A DNA stretch of 64,000 nucleotides, from NCBI GenBank assembly GCA_029059935.1, contig JAIDUZ010000017.1, positions 1-64,000 on the forward strand, read 5' to 3'. Position numbers and translations under genes: made by a program. The stretch comes from Alistipes sp. (GTDB lineage Bacteria; Bacteroidota; Bacteroidia; Bacteroidales; Rikenellaceae). The notes beneath the pieces are model-generated. The model saw nothing but the letters and a program-made list of their open reading frames with translations. It was not told the origin of the DNA and did not search any database. Below, piece after piece: positions 35,014 through 47,812 of this stretch (position 1 is its first letter; each line of letters opens with the position of its first letter).

Positions 35014-35459
35014 CCCATGCATTCGTTGGTATCCGAAGCGTACTGCACGCATTCGATGCCGACCTTGCGCAGGAGGTTCAGACCGTCCTCCGAGCGGTAG
35101 TCCTCGCTGTAGACGACGCGCCGGATGCCGGCCTGGATGATGAGTTTCGAACATTCGAGGCACGGTGCGGCGGTGATGTAGAGCGTCGAACCGTCGCAGT
35201 TGTTGGCGCTCTTGGCCACCTTGGTGATGGCGTTGGCCTCGGCGTGGAGGACATAGGCCTTGGTCTTGCCCGTCTCGTCCTCGCAGACGTTCTCGAAACC
35301 CGAGGGGGTGCCATTGTAACCGTCGGAGATGATCATCCGGTCCTTGACGATCAGTGCTCCCACCTTGCGGCGCACGCAATAGGAGTTCTCGGCCCAGATG
35401 CGCGCCATGCGCAGGTAGCGCATGTCCAGCTGACGCAGTTTTTCTTCGTTGTAACCCAC
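35010..35459 (-). CDS. Deoxycytidylate (dCMP) deaminase
   Basis: Supplies dUMP for thymidylate synthesis. The zinc site is complete: HAEANAI supplies His and Glu, and APCLECSK supplies two Cys. Family signatures RKVGALIVKDRMIISDGYNG and GFENVCED are intact. The start is uncertain: I chose the GTG at 35459 (149 residues), since an upstream ATG at 35516 lies in a short-repeat spacer and the next in-frame ATG is inside the first helix. It heads the deaminase - secreted protein - SDR unit downstream of secA. Confidence 0.88.
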   Translation of the reverse strand: MGYNEEKLRQLDMRYLRMARIWAENSYCVRRKVGALIVKDRMIISDGYNGTPSGFENVCEDETGKTKAYVLHAEANAITKVAKSANNCDGSTLYITAAPCLECSKLIIQAGIRRVVYSEDYRSEDGLNLLRKVGIECVQYASDTNECMG

Positions 35460-35543
35460 TTCCGTAAGGTGAAAGATTAAAAGTGAAAAGTGAAAGGCAG
35501 AGGGTCGGAAAATCACCTTTCACCTTTCGCTTTTCACTTTGTT
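35460..35543. repeat. Short gtgaaaagt repeat tract in inverted halves
   Basis: The left half reads aggtgaaagattaaaagtg with further gtgaaa units; the right half reads cacctttcacctttcgc and ttttcacttt. The halves are complementary and could form a hairpin between secA and the deaminase gene. The same gtgaaa/tttcac units recur near 7955, 26840, 47815, 49600 and 59105. Confidence 0.65.
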
Positions 35544-38837
<3,294 letters not shown>

Positions 38838-38876
38838 AGGTGTGCGTTGTTGACTGAATTGGTGTACGGAATCTTA

Positions 38877-38907
38877 CAAAAGTAGTGATTTTCTTCGTAA
38901 AACACAA
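38877..38907 (-). promoter_or_regulatory. Promoter of secA
   Basis: On the minus strand, -33 TTG (plus CAA 38905-38907) and -7 TACTTTTG (plus caaaagta 38877-38884) with 20-bp spacing. Confidence 0.7.
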
Positions 38908-39437
38908 AAGCGGGGCCACACAATTTTGTGCCGGCGATGCCGGGTGCCGCTGACGGCTCAGACATCGGGGCGGAATTTTATTTTTAAGACAAAAAGATGC
39001 GAATTGTCACTCTGAGCAGAGCGAATCGACGAACGAAGCGAGAGTCGGTATTTATGATTATAGATTCTTCGCTCTGCTCAGAATGACGAGACGGGTAAAT
39101 GATGAAACAATTTTTCGTTGCCCGGCTCGCGCTTGCGCGACCGCCCCCAGCCGGGCAACTAAGAAAAGACAGGTGCATGCGGTGCGAGTAAAGGTGGTGC
39201 GGGCGGAGCTCCTTGGAACGGAAGAATGGAAAACGGATTTTTCGTCGCATTGCTCCTCAGAACGAAGCCCGGCCAATCCTTACGAATCCGGCGACGCCGG
39301 AAAGCGGCGGGCGGCCTGCTGAACGGAAAAGCATCGGCCCGACCTCTGAAGGTCGGGCCGAGGAAAACAAATATTACGAAACTTCGCCTTTAACGGAGCG
39401 GGCCGGCGGGCCGAATAGGCTGCGGTCGCGAGCGGCT
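38908..39437. other. Repeat-containing spacer between wzz and secA
   Basis: No gene. It contains cattctgag/gaagaatc-type elements (about 39003 and 39062), a family-1 hairpin (39116-39159), and the hairpin ggcccgacct/aggtcgggcc (39333-39356), which lies about 80 bp downstream of the wzz stop on the minus strand and may terminate the wza-wzz unit. Confidence 0.65.
39116..39159. repeat. Nested hairpin repeat, family 1 (copy 7)
   Basis: Reverse orientation relative to copies 1, 3 and 5: outer cgttgcccggct/agccgggcaac, inner TCGCGC/GCGCGA with a 2-nt loop, C-rich bulge now on the 3' side. Confidence 0.8.
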
Positions 39438-40568
39438 CTATTCCTCCTTGGGCGCTTCGTTCAGTCCTTGCCGCAGGTTGGCGCAAAGACCGCGCCCGAA
39501 AAGAATCCAGGCTACGGCCGCGGCTGCGGCGAAGAACACGAATCCTGCGAGCACCATCGTTTTCGAGGGTTTCGCTGCCTTGAGCGGAACCGTCGCGGGC
39601 TGCACGACGGCATAGACCGGCGTGCTCTCCTGCACCTTGGCCTTGGCCACCTGCAGCTGCTGGGCCATCTGATTGTAGATGTTGTAGGCCAGCGTCATCT
39701 CGTTCTGCAGCCGTTCCTGCTCGGTGCGCACCGCACGCCGCACGACATTCTGATTGGCATCCATGTAACGGGCATAGCGCTGTTGTGCGCCGTAGTAGTC
39801 CCGCTGCGCTTCGTCGTAGAGCTGTTGGGTGAATTTCAGGTCGTTGCGCGCCTTGTTGGTGCGGTAGTCGGTGACGTAGTTCTGCAAGTTGCGCATCACG
39901 GTGTCGGCCACGGTGGCCGAGATGAGCGGGTCCTGCATCGTCACCGAGAGCGTCACCAGCGAATTCTTCTTGTCCACGGCGACCGTTACGCGACGGCCCA
40001 GCGCCTCCACGATGCGGTCTTCGTCGGGCGTCAGCCGGAACGGATCGACCGACGAACCGTCGGATTCGGGCATCTTCTCGCGGAAGAGCGACATGCACCA
40101 TCCGAGCGCCTTGAACGGAGCCGAAATCACCGCGCTCCACCAGGGCCGCCGGGTGTGTTTCTTCAGATAGTCGTAGAGGTCGGTACGCAACGTGCCGTCG
40201 GCCGTCTCGACCTGCACGGGGAAGAGTTCGATGACGAACGGCACCGACTTCACCACATCGGGGTAGAGGTCGGGGTTCACGGCGTCCGTTTCGGTCATGT
40301 TGCCCACGTTGATGCCGGCCATGCTGGCCAGGGCGCCCAGGCCGCCGAGCGAATTCTTGCTCGACGTGGTCTCGGGGGCCAGCACCGCGGCGGCGGTGTA
40401 CTCCCGGGGAATGCTGAACGCAACGATCAGTCCGACGACGGCCGCATAGCAGCACCAGCGCAGCACCAGTTTGCGCTCGGCCCACACCTTGCGGGCGAGT
40501 TCCAGCAGATCGATTTCATCCTCGGCCGTCTGCCGGGGAGCGGTGTTTTCCTGCAAGTCGTTCTTCAT
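39438..40568 (-). CDS. Wzz-type chain-length determinant protein
   Basis: A 376-residue polysaccharide co-polymerase: an N-terminal membrane helix (about 37-57), a large periplasmic part with a coiled-coil region (about 230-300, RNDLKFTQQLYDEAQRDY), and a second helix near the C-terminus preceded by a Pro-rich ATVPLKAAKPSKTMVL stretch typical of Wzz proteins. It lacks a kinase domain. It starts 7 bp after the export-protein gene. It should control the length of a surface polysaccharide whose biosynthesis genes are not in the window. Confidence 0.92.
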   Translation of the reverse strand: MKNDLQENTAPRQTAEDEIDLLELARKVWAERKLVLRWCCYAAVVGLIVAFSIPREYTAAAVLAPETTSSKNSLGGLGALASMAGINVGNMTETDAVNPDLYPDVVKSVPFVIELFPVQVETADGTLRTDLYDYLKKHTRRPWWSAVISAPFKALGWCMSLFREKMPESDGSSVDPFRLTPDEDRIVEALGRRVTVAVDKKNSLVTLSVTMQDPLISATVADTVMRNLQNYVTDYRTNKARNDLKFTQQLYDEAQRDYYGAQQRYARYMDANQNVVRRAVRTEQERLQNEMTLAYNIYNQMAQQLQVAKAKVQESTPVYAVVQPATVPLKAAKPSKTMVLAGFVFFAAAAAVAWILFGRGLCANLRQGLNEAPKEE

Positions 40569-40575
40569 CGCTGTT

Positions 40576-43113
40576 CTATTTTGCAAGGTTGGCAATCGAG
40601 GCGGCCATCGTTCCGAGCGAGGCGGCCGAGGTCGCCAGGCCCATGATTTCCGTCACGCCCAGACCGGCCCGGACACGTTTGCGGGGCACGATGATTTCGC
40701 AGCCCGGTTCGATGCGGTTCTTCTTGCGCGAAATCATGCCGTTCATGTAGACGATATAGGTGCGGCTCTTCTTGGCGCGCACGGCATAGCCGCCGGCCTG
40801 GTCGATATAGTCCTTGTACCGCTTGCCCTTGGAGTAGAGCACCGTGTTGGGACGCATCACTTCGCCCACGATCTTCACCGTGCTGACATATTCCGGCACG
40901 AACAGGCGGTCGCCCTCGCGCAGCACCACGTCGTAGTCCGACCCGGGGTTGGCCAGCGCCTTTTCGAGTTCGATGCCCACGGTGTAGGTGTCGTTCTCGC
41001 GCAGTTTCTCCACCGAGAGCGAGTCGGGGCCCCCGTCGAGCTGGGCCATGCGCAGCACATCGTCGCGCAGGGCGCGCTCCTCTTCGTTCATCTGGCGCAT
41101 CAGCCGGCTGCCGCGGATGTAGGCGTCGTCCGTCAAGCCGCCGGCACGCTTCACCAGGTCGGAGATGCGTTCGTTCTTATGCAGCAAGGCATATTCGCCC
41201 GAGAAGACCACTTCGCCCGCAACGCTCACCATGCGCTGTTCCTTGTAGCCGGGACTCTTGCGCACGGCCACAACGTCGAAAGGTTCGAGCTTGAACCCGG
41301 GAGTTCCGTCCACCACCAGACCGTCTTTGAGCGAGAAGGTGAAAACCTGTCCCAGGCGGCTCGAAGCGGCCGTGCTGCGGGGATTCTTCAATCGCCGGGC
41401 CACCTCCACGCGCACCGTCGACGCACCGTCGAGCAGACCGCCGGCCTGCACGATGAGGTCTTCGAGGGTCATCTCCTCCACATAGGGGTAGGTCCCCGGC
41501 TGCGCCACTTCGCCGCTGATGGTGAAGCCGCCCAGTTCGGTCAGATCGTGACGGCTGGGAATGACCAGCACATCGTTGCGCTGCAACGCGATGTCGGGCG
41601 CGGTTCCCTTGACGATGCCGGCCAGATCGACCGAAATCATCCGTTGCAGCAGGTCGTCGCACTCGCGGTAGAGCAGTGCACGCGACAGGAAAGCCTCCTC
41701 TTTGAGACCCTCGGCACGCTTGACCAGCTGTCCCACCGTAGCCACGTCGTCGCACAATTCATACAATCCCGGGCGGAAAACCGCACCGCGCACTTCGACC
41801 CGGTTGGCGAAACGGTCCAGCACGGCACCGGCCTCGATTTCGTCGCCGTCTTCAAGCACGAACGCGTCAAACTTGTCGACCGGCACGCTGAAAAACTCGT
41901 ACTCGCGCCCCGAACGGCGCACCACGCACACCTCCTTGTTATAGGCATCGCCCGAGAAGCCGCCCGCGTAATCGAGCAGATTGCGCATCGTCTCGCCCTC
42001 CTTCATTTCATAATACATCGGGCGCTTCACCTTGCCTCTGACCTCGACCAGTCTGCCGTAGGGGTGCACCAGGATAACGTCGCCCTCTTCCAGGCGCACC
42101 TCCTGCCCGAACTTGCCCGAAAAGAGGTATTCGTAGAGGTCCAGCAGCGCAACGCGGCGTCCGTTGCGCAGAACTTCGACCTGGCGGAGCGTACCGATGT
42201 CGGTCACGCCGCCGGCCCGGTAGAGCGCATGGAACACCGATGAAAACGACGAAAGCCGGTAGGTGCCCGGCACCTCGACCTCGCCCATGACATGTATCTG
42301 AATGGTCCGTATCTGCCCCAGCGTCACCCGTACCTCCGTGGCGGGCGATTCGCCCTCGACGCCGGCATACTTGCGTGCGAAGAGGTTGCGGACCCGCGCG
42401 GCGGCCTCGCGGACGGTCAGCCCGTTGAGATAGACCGGCCCGATCTCCGTCACCATGATGCTGCCCTCGGGCGAGATGACTTCGCAAACATAGTCTTCGC
42501 TGGCGCCCCATACGTCGATGACCACCTCGTCGCCCGGACCGAGCCGGTAATCCTCGGGGGTCGCCATGTTGGCGTTGGGTTCGAACGTCAGCGTCTTGCC
42601 GCTGAACACGCTGCGGCCGAAGACCCGGCGCTTGCCCACCGTGTCGCGGGCCTCGACATAGTTGTAACCGGAAGCGGCAGACTGGGCGCCGGGCATCCCG
42701 GCGTTCGGGTCCGACAATCCGGCAGTTCCGGGAACCGTAGCGACCGTTCCCGACTGCGCATCTTCGGCCGTCCGGCTTGCGGTGCGGACCGCCACGCGCG
42801 AAGGCTCGTCGTCGGAAACGTCGCGCAGGATGTCCGTACGCTCGGTCGCCGACGTCAGCGACTGCCCCGACTTCGAGCTGCCCGTGCTGCCCGAAGCGCT
42901 CAGTTCGCCGGCATCGTATTTGGCTTTCAGCTGCAACAGCTGCGACTGCGACACGCCGCGCACGAGCAGTTCGCGGGCGATCTGCTGCTGATTCTTCCCG
43001 GCGGTCACTCCGCGCTGCACATAGTCGATGATCTGGTCGTCGGTCATCTGGGCGAAGGCCCGTCCGACAAGACAGCTCAGAACAATAAAGACGATCAAAA
43101 ACTTACGGTTCAT
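40576..43113 (-). CDS. Outer-membrane polysaccharide export protein (Wza-like, multi-SLBB)
   Basis: An 845-residue exported protein: signal peptide MNRKFLIVFIVLSCLVGRAFA, a coiled N-terminal extension, the Poly_export domain (about 190-275, YRLGPGDEVVIDVWGAS), and several SLBB repeats recognisable by GEVxxPGTYxL-like beginnings (VMGEVEVPGTYRL, ISGEVAQPGTYPY, VAGEVVFSGEYAL). Ends with a hydrophobic Ala-rich segment. It forms the outer-membrane channel for capsule or exopolysaccharide and is followed by its Wzz partner. No lipobox is seen. The ATG at 43113 matches the signal peptide. Confidence 0.93.
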   Translation of the reverse strand: MNRKFLIVFIVLSCLVGRAFAQMTDDQIIDYVQRGVTAGKNQQQIARELLVRGVSQSQLLQLKAKYDAGELSASGSTGSSKSGQSLTSATERTDILRDVSDDEPSRVAVRTASRTAEDAQSGTVATVPGTAGLSDPNAGMPGAQSAASGYNYVEARDTVGKRRVFGRSVFSGKTLTFEPNANMATPEDYRLGPGDEVVIDVWGASEDYVCEVISPEGSIMVTEIGPVYLNGLTVREAAARVRNLFARKYAGVEGESPATEVRVTLGQIRTIQIHVMGEVEVPGTYRLSSFSSVFHALYRAGGVTDIGTLRQVEVLRNGRRVALLDLYEYLFSGKFGQEVRLEEGDVILVHPYGRLVEVRGKVKRPMYYEMKEGETMRNLLDYAGGFSGDAYNKEVCVVRRSGREYEFFSVPVDKFDAFVLEDGDEIEAGAVLDRFANRVEVRGAVFRPGLYELCDDVATVGQLVKRAEGLKEEAFLSRALLYRECDDLLQRMISVDLAGIVKGTAPDIALQRNDVLVIPSRHDLTELGGFTISGEVAQPGTYPYVEEMTLEDLIVQAGGLLDGASTVRVEVARRLKNPRSTAASSRLGQVFTFSLKDGLVVDGTPGFKLEPFDVVAVRKSPGYKEQRMVSVAGEVVFSGEYALLHKNERISDLVKRAGGLTDDAYIRGSRLMRQMNEEERALRDDVLRMAQLDGGPDSLSVEKLRENDTYTVGIELEKALANPGSDYDVVLREGDRLFVPEYVSTVKIVGEVMRPNTVLYSKGKRYKDYIDQAGGYAVRAKKSRTYIVYMNGMISRKKNRIEPGCEIIVPRKRVRAGLGVTEIMGLATSAASLGTMAASIANLAK

Positions 43114-43209
43114 ATCTCTGTACCTTGGTTTCGTATTCGCAGTTGCCGGCCCGGCACCGTCCGTGCCGGCCGGGTTCCGCATTGGGCTTAAAGAATGCCT
43201 TTAAGTGTA

Positions 43210-43240
43210 CAAAAGTAGGTCATTTTCTCCGTCCCGCCAA
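43210..43240 (-). promoter_or_regulatory. Promoter of the wza-wzz operon
   Basis: Minus-strand -33 TTG (plus CAA 43238-43240) and -7 TACTTTTG (plus caaaagta 43210-43217), spacing 20 bp, about 97 bp before the ATG. Confidence 0.65.
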
Positions 43241-43408
43241 ACAAATCGGGATTTTTCGTTCGGCTGCCGAATACCCCGGCCGTCGGATGCCGGGCCGCCG
43301 ACACGGAACTGCGGACCGGCGGGGCGGTGGATGCCGGCCGACAGACCGTAAGGCGGCGGGCGGCGAAGCCCGTATGCGTGCGGTTCGGGATGGCTTTTGA
43401 GACCGGGG

Positions 43409-45460
43409 TTATTTCCGGTTTTCGTCGCGGAGCTTCTGCAACTCGTACATGCGGTCGCGGTAGCGGGCGGCCGCCAGGAAGTCGAGCGACTTGGCCGCAC
43501 GTTCCATATCTTCGCGGGCCCGTTCGATGAGGGCGTCGAGGTTCTCGCCGGCCGTGGCGTCGTAGGCTTTCTGCACGTCGGCCGCCGTCATGCTGTGCGC
43601 TTCGGCAAGAGGGTAGAGCGCGGCATCCGTCCCGCCGGCTGTCTGGGCGCTGCCCGCCAGCAGGGCGCTCTGTCCCGTGCCGCTGCGCCGGGCCTGCCGG
43701 GGCAGCACGCCGTGCTCCATGTTGTAGCGCACCTGGATTTCGCGGCGGCGGTTGCTCTGCTCGATGGTCTGGCGCATGGAGTCGGTGCAGGTGTCGGCGT
43801 AGAGTATCACGTTGCCCTGCGAGTGGCGCGCGGCGCGACCGGCTATCTGCGTCAGCGAGCGTACGTTGCGCAGGAATCCCTCCTTGTCGGCGTCGAGGAT
43901 GGCCACCAGGGCCACTTCGGGGAGGTCGAGCCCCTCGCGCAGGAGGTTGACGCCTATCAGCACGTCGAACATGCCGGCGCGCAGGTCTTCGAGGATGCGG
44001 ATGCGTTCGAGGGTGTCGACGTCGGAGTGGATGTAGCGGTTGCGGACGCCCACACGGTCGAAATACTTCGAGAGCTCTTCGGCCATGCGCTTGGTGATGG
44101 TCGTGACCAGCACCTTGTCGTCGTTCTTCACCCGCTTGTCTATCTCCTCGATGAGGTCGTCTATCTGGTTGAGGGTCACGCGCACTTCCAGGGGCGGGTC
44201 GACGAGGCCCGTGGGGCGTATCAGCTGTTCGACGATGACCCCTTCGCTCTTCATCAGCTCCCAGTCGGCCGGCGTGGCGCTGACGTAGATGCTCGTGCCT
44301 TGCAGCTGCTCGAATTCGCCGAACGTCAGCGGGCGGTTGTCTTTGGCCGCGGGTAGGCGGAATCCGTATTCCACGAGATTCTCCTTGCGGGCCCGGTCGC
44401 CGCCGAACATGGCGTGGACCTGCGGGATGGTCACGTGGCTCTCGTCCACCACCATCAGATAGTCCTGCGGGAAGTAGTCCAGCAGGCAGAACGGGCGCGT
44501 GCCTGCGGCCCGGCCGTCGAAGTAGCGCGAGTAGTTCTCGATTCCGGGGCAGTAGCCCAGTTCCTTGATCATCTCCACGTCGTACTCCACGCGTTGTTTG
44601 ATGCGCTGCGCCTCCGTCATGCGGCCTTCGCGTTCGAACATCTCGACCTGCTTGCCGAGGTCGAGATAAATCTGCTGCACGGCCGAGTGGATGCGTTCCT
44701 TGGTCGTGACGAAGAGACTGGTGGGGTAGAGCGTCAGCGAGTCGAGCGGGTGGAGCCGCTGGCCCGTCACGGGGTCGATGGCGTAGATGGCCTCCACTTC
44801 GTTGTCGAAGAACATGACGCGGAAACACTGGTTGCCGAACTCGCCGAAGGCCGCCATGATGTCGACCGTGTCGCCGTTGACGCGGAACGTGGCCGGCTCC
44901 AGCTCGCGTTCGGTGCGGGTGTAGAGCGCCTCGACCAGTTTGTAGAGGAAGTGTTTGTAGTTGACGATCTGCCCGACCTCTATCTTGATGGCCGTGGCAT
45001 GGAAGTCGGCCGGGTTGCCGGCGCCGTAGAGACACGAAACGCTCGACACGACGATGACGTCGCGGCGCCCCGAGAGGAGCGTGGCGACGGTCTGCAACCG
45101 CATCTTCTCGATTTCGTCGTTGATCGAGAGGTCCTTTTCTATATAGGTGTCCGACGCCGGGAGGTAGGCTTCGGGCTGGTAGTAGTCGTAGTACGATACG
45201 AAGTACTCGATGGCGTTCTCGGGGAAGAAGTTCCTGAACTCGCCGTAGAGCTGCGCCGCCAGGGTTTTGTTGTGGCTCAGCGCCAGCGTCGGACGCTTCA
45301 GCTCCGCGATGACGTTGGCCACCGTGAAGGTCTTGCCCGAGCCCGTGACGCCCAGGAGCGTGTTGTGCTGCGAGCCGTGGCGGATGGCCTCCAGCAGCTG
45401 CGCGATCGCCTCCGGCTGGTCGCCCGTCGGGGCGTAGTCCGATACCAGTTTGAAGTCCAT
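43409..45460 (-). CDS. uvrB: Excinuclease ABC subunit B
   Basis: The damage-verifying helicase of nucleotide excision repair. The 683-residue protein has the Walker A GVTGSGKTFTVANVI, the beta-hairpin YYDYYQPEAYLP that probes damage, the helicase motif GVNLLREGLDLPEV and the C-terminal UVR domain (EDMERAAKSLDFLAAARYRD) that contacts UvrC. The ATG at 45460 gives the standard start MDFKLVSDY. It begins 1 bp after the small upstream gene, so the two are likely co-translated. Confidence 0.98.
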   Translation of the reverse strand: MDFKLVSDYAPTGDQPEAIAQLLEAIRHGSQHNTLLGVTGSGKTFTVANVIAELKRPTLALSHNKTLAAQLYGEFRNFFPENAIEYFVSYYDYYQPEAYLPASDTYIEKDLSINDEIEKMRLQTVATLLSGRRDVIVVSSVSCLYGAGNPADFHATAIKIEVGQIVNYKHFLYKLVEALYTRTERELEPATFRVNGDTVDIMAAFGEFGNQCFRVMFFDNEVEAIYAIDPVTGQRLHPLDSLTLYPTSLFVTTKERIHSAVQQIYLDLGKQVEMFEREGRMTEAQRIKQRVEYDVEMIKELGYCPGIENYSRYFDGRAAGTRPFCLLDYFPQDYLMVVDESHVTIPQVHAMFGGDRARKENLVEYGFRLPAAKDNRPLTFGEFEQLQGTSIYVSATPADWELMKSEGVIVEQLIRPTGLVDPPLEVRVTLNQIDDLIEEIDKRVKNDDKVLVTTITKRMAEELSKYFDRVGVRNRYIHSDVDTLERIRILEDLRAGMFDVLIGVNLLREGLDLPEVALVAILDADKEGFLRNVRSLTQIAGRAARHSQGNVILYADTCTDSMRQTIEQSNRRREIQVRYNMEHGVLPRQARRSGTGQSALLAGSAQTAGGTDAALYPLAEAHSMTAADVQKAYDATAGENLDALIERAREDMERAAKSLDFLAAARYRDRMYELQKLRDENRK

Positions 45461-45461
45461 T

Positions 45462-45701
45462 TTATGAAAACAGGGCGAGAGTCCGTTTCTTTTTTTCGAG
45501 TTCCTCCTGCAAGGGAGCGACACAGAACCGATAGTAGTCGTTCATGTGCTGCGACATTTCCCATGCCAGTTCCGAGTCCTGATCGGGATATTGCCGCCGA
45601 TGTTCTTCCCGCATCCGGTCGTATTCGAAGCGACGGTCGGCCAGCAGCCGCTCCATCTCTTCGATTTCGAGCCGCAATGCATATTCGATGTCTTCTTCCA
45701 T
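45462..45701 (-). CDS. Small coiled-coil protein upstream of uvrB
   Basis: A 79-residue, highly charged, Glu/Arg-rich helical protein (MEEDIEYALRLEIEEMERLL at the start), with no membrane or signal sequence. I do not recognise it. It ends 1 bp before the uvrB ATG, so it shares the uvrB transcript. The upstream frame to 45779 contains no better start. A structural or adaptor role is possible, but nothing in the sequence proves it. Confidence 0.65.
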   Translation of the reverse strand: MEEDIEYALRLEIEEMERLLADRRFEYDRMREEHRRQYPDQDSELAWEMSQHMNDYYRFCVAPLQEELEKKKRTLALFS

Positions 45702-45824
45702 AGGGATGATTGGTTCTGCCGGGTAAATATAAGCATAATTTTTTGTTTTAGAGCGCCGCTTCCCGTTATATCCGCACAACCTGCCGATAGGATGATTTTA
45801 TTTCGTTAATTTTCGAATTATCGC

Positions 45825-45832
45825 TACCTTTG
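45825..45832 (+). promoter_or_regulatory. -7 box of dnaG
   Basis: TACCTTTG ends 6 nt before the dnaG ATG, implying a leaderless or nearly leaderless message. Confidence 0.65.
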
Positions 45833-45838
45833 TACGCT

Positions 45839-47812
45839 ATGATCGACCGGGAGACAGTAGACCGCATCTATGCCGCCGCCAATATCGTGGACATCGTCGG
45901 CGACTTCGTCACGCTCAGACGCAAGGGCGTGAACTACCAGGCGTGCTGTCCGTTCCACAACGAGAAGACCCCGTCGTTCGTCGTGTCGCCCTCCAAGGGC
46001 GTCTACAAGTGCTTCGGCTGCGGCAAGGGCGGCAATGCCGTGACTTTTCTGATGGAGCACGAGAACGTCACCTACCCCGAGGCCCTCAAAATGGTGGCCA
46101 AGCGCTACGGCATCGAGGTCCGGGAAAAGGAACTCACTCCCGAGGAGGAGCGCCGCAACAACGACCGCGAGTCGATGTTCGCCCTGAACGGCTGGGCCGC
46201 CGACTACTTCGCCCATTATCTCCACCACGAGAGCGAGGGCATGAGCGTCGGCATGACTTACTTCCGCCAGCAGCGCGGCATGACCGACGCCACCATCGAG
46301 AAGTTCGGCCTCGGCTTCTGCCCCGCCAAGGGCGACAAGATGTCCAAGGACGCTCTGGCGGCCGGTTACAAGGAGGAGTTCCTCGTTTCGACGGGTCTCT
46401 CGCTCAAACGCGAGTCCGACGGGTCGCTCTTCGACCGTTTCCACGACCGCGTGATGTTTCCCGTGCACAACATCTCGGGCCGCATCGTGGCGTTCGGCGG
46501 GCGTACGCTCCGCACGGACAAGAAGGTCGCCAAGTACCAGAATTCGCCCGAGAGCGAGATTTACAGCAAGAAACGCGAGCTCTACGGTCTCTATTTCGCC
46601 AAGAAAGCCATCCAGCAGCAGGATTTCGCCATCCTGGTGGAGGGCTATACCGACGTCATCTCGATGCATCAGGCCGGCGTCGAGAACGTCGTGGCTTCGT
46701 CGGGCACGTCGCTCACCACCGAGCAGATACGCCTGCTCAACCGCTTCACCAAGAATATCACCGTCATCTACGACGGCGACTCGGCGGGCATCCATGCGTC
46801 GCTGCGCGGTATCGACATGATCCTCAAAGAGGGCATGAACGTGCGCGTGGTGCTGCTGCCCGAGCCCGAGGACCCCGATTCGTTCGCCCGCAGCCACACG
46901 GCCGAGGAGTTGCAGGCCTACATCCGGGCCAACGAGCAGGATTTCCTGGCGTTCAAGGCCCGGCTGTTGTTGGAGGATGCGCAGGGCGACCCCATCCGCA
47001 AGGCGTCGCTCATCGGCGACATGGTGCAGTCCATCGCGCAGATTCCCGATTCCATCCAGCGGGCGGTCTACATCAAGGAGTGCGCCCGCATCATGGAGAT
47101 CGACGAGCAGATTCTCGTCTCCGAGGTGGCGCGCAAGCGGCTGGCGACTACGGGCGACCGCGAGACCGACGAATTCGTGCGGCGGCAGACCGCCCTGCGG
47201 CGCGAGGCGCCCCGCGAACCCGAGGTGGAGTTCGTGCAGCGCGTCGAGGCGGGGAGCAGCACTGAGGCCTTGGAGCGCGAGTTGTGCAAATACCTGCTCA
47301 AATACGGCCATTGTTCGTTCGAGTTCAAGGAGGGGCGCAACATGGTGGCCTGCAACGTCGCCGAAGTGATTTTCGACGAACTGGCCGACGGCGACCTGAC
47401 GTTCCGCAATGCGCAGTACGACAAGATACGCGCTGCCTACCTGGAGCAGTGGCAGCAGTCGGGCGTGGGGGCGGAGGTCCCGGCGCACGTCTTTCTGAAC
47501 CATGTCGACCCCGAGGTGTGCAACGTCTCGGTCGACCTGCTCACGTCGGACGACAACTATGTGCCCAGCGAGCTGTGGCGCCGCAAGGAGGTGCACGTGG
47601 AGAGCGATGCCGAGATGCTGGCCGTGGGGGTGCCCAAGGCCGTGGCGCTCTACAAGACCAAGGTCATCGAGGGGCTTATCCGCGAGTGTCAGGAGCGCCT
47701 TTCGGACGAGAACCTCACCGAGGACGAGGAGTGCGAAATCACCCAGCGTCTCGCGGCGCTCAACCGCGCCAAGGTGACCATGGCCAGGAAGTTGCAGCGG
47801 CTGATTTTGTAA
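45839..47812 (+). CDS. dnaG: DNA primase
   Basis: Makes RNA primers for replication. The 657-residue protein has the CHC2 zinc finger CCPFHNEKTPSF...CFGCGKGG (about 36-63), the TOPRIM core with EGYTDVISMHQAG and DGDSAGIHASL, and a C-terminal helical helicase-interaction part. I chose the ATG at 45839 because it follows the promoter by 6 bp and gives MIDRETVDRIY, a standard DnaG N-terminus. Single gene. Confidence 0.98.
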   Translation: MIDRETVDRIYAAANIVDIVGDFVTLRRKGVNYQACCPFHNEKTPSFVVSPSKGVYKCFGCGKGGNAVTFLMEHENVTYPEALKMVAKRYGIEVREKELTPEEERRNNDRESMFALNGWAADYFAHYLHHESEGMSVGMTYFRQQRGMTDATIEKFGLGFCPAKGDKMSKDALAAGYKEEFLVSTGLSLKRESDGSLFDRFHDRVMFPVHNISGRIVAFGGRTLRTDKKVAKYQNSPESEIYSKKRELYGLYFAKKAIQQQDFAILVEGYTDVISMHQAGVENVVASSGTSLTTEQIRLLNRFTKNITVIYDGDSAGIHASLRGIDMILKEGMNVRVVLLPEPEDPDSFARSHTAEELQAYIRANEQDFLAFKARLLLEDAQGDPIRKASLIGDMVQSIAQIPDSIQRAVYIKECARIMEIDEQILVSEVARKRLATTGDRETDEFVRRQTALRREAPREPEVEFVQRVEAGSSTEALERELCKYLLKYGHCSFEFKEGRNMVACNVAEVIFDELADGDLTFRNAQYDKIRAAYLEQWQQSGVGAEVPAHVFLNHVDPEVCNVSVDLLTSDDNYVPSELWRRKEVHVESDAEMLAVGVPKAVALYKTKVIEGLIRECQERLSDENLTEDEECEITQRLAALNRAKVTMARKLQRLIL

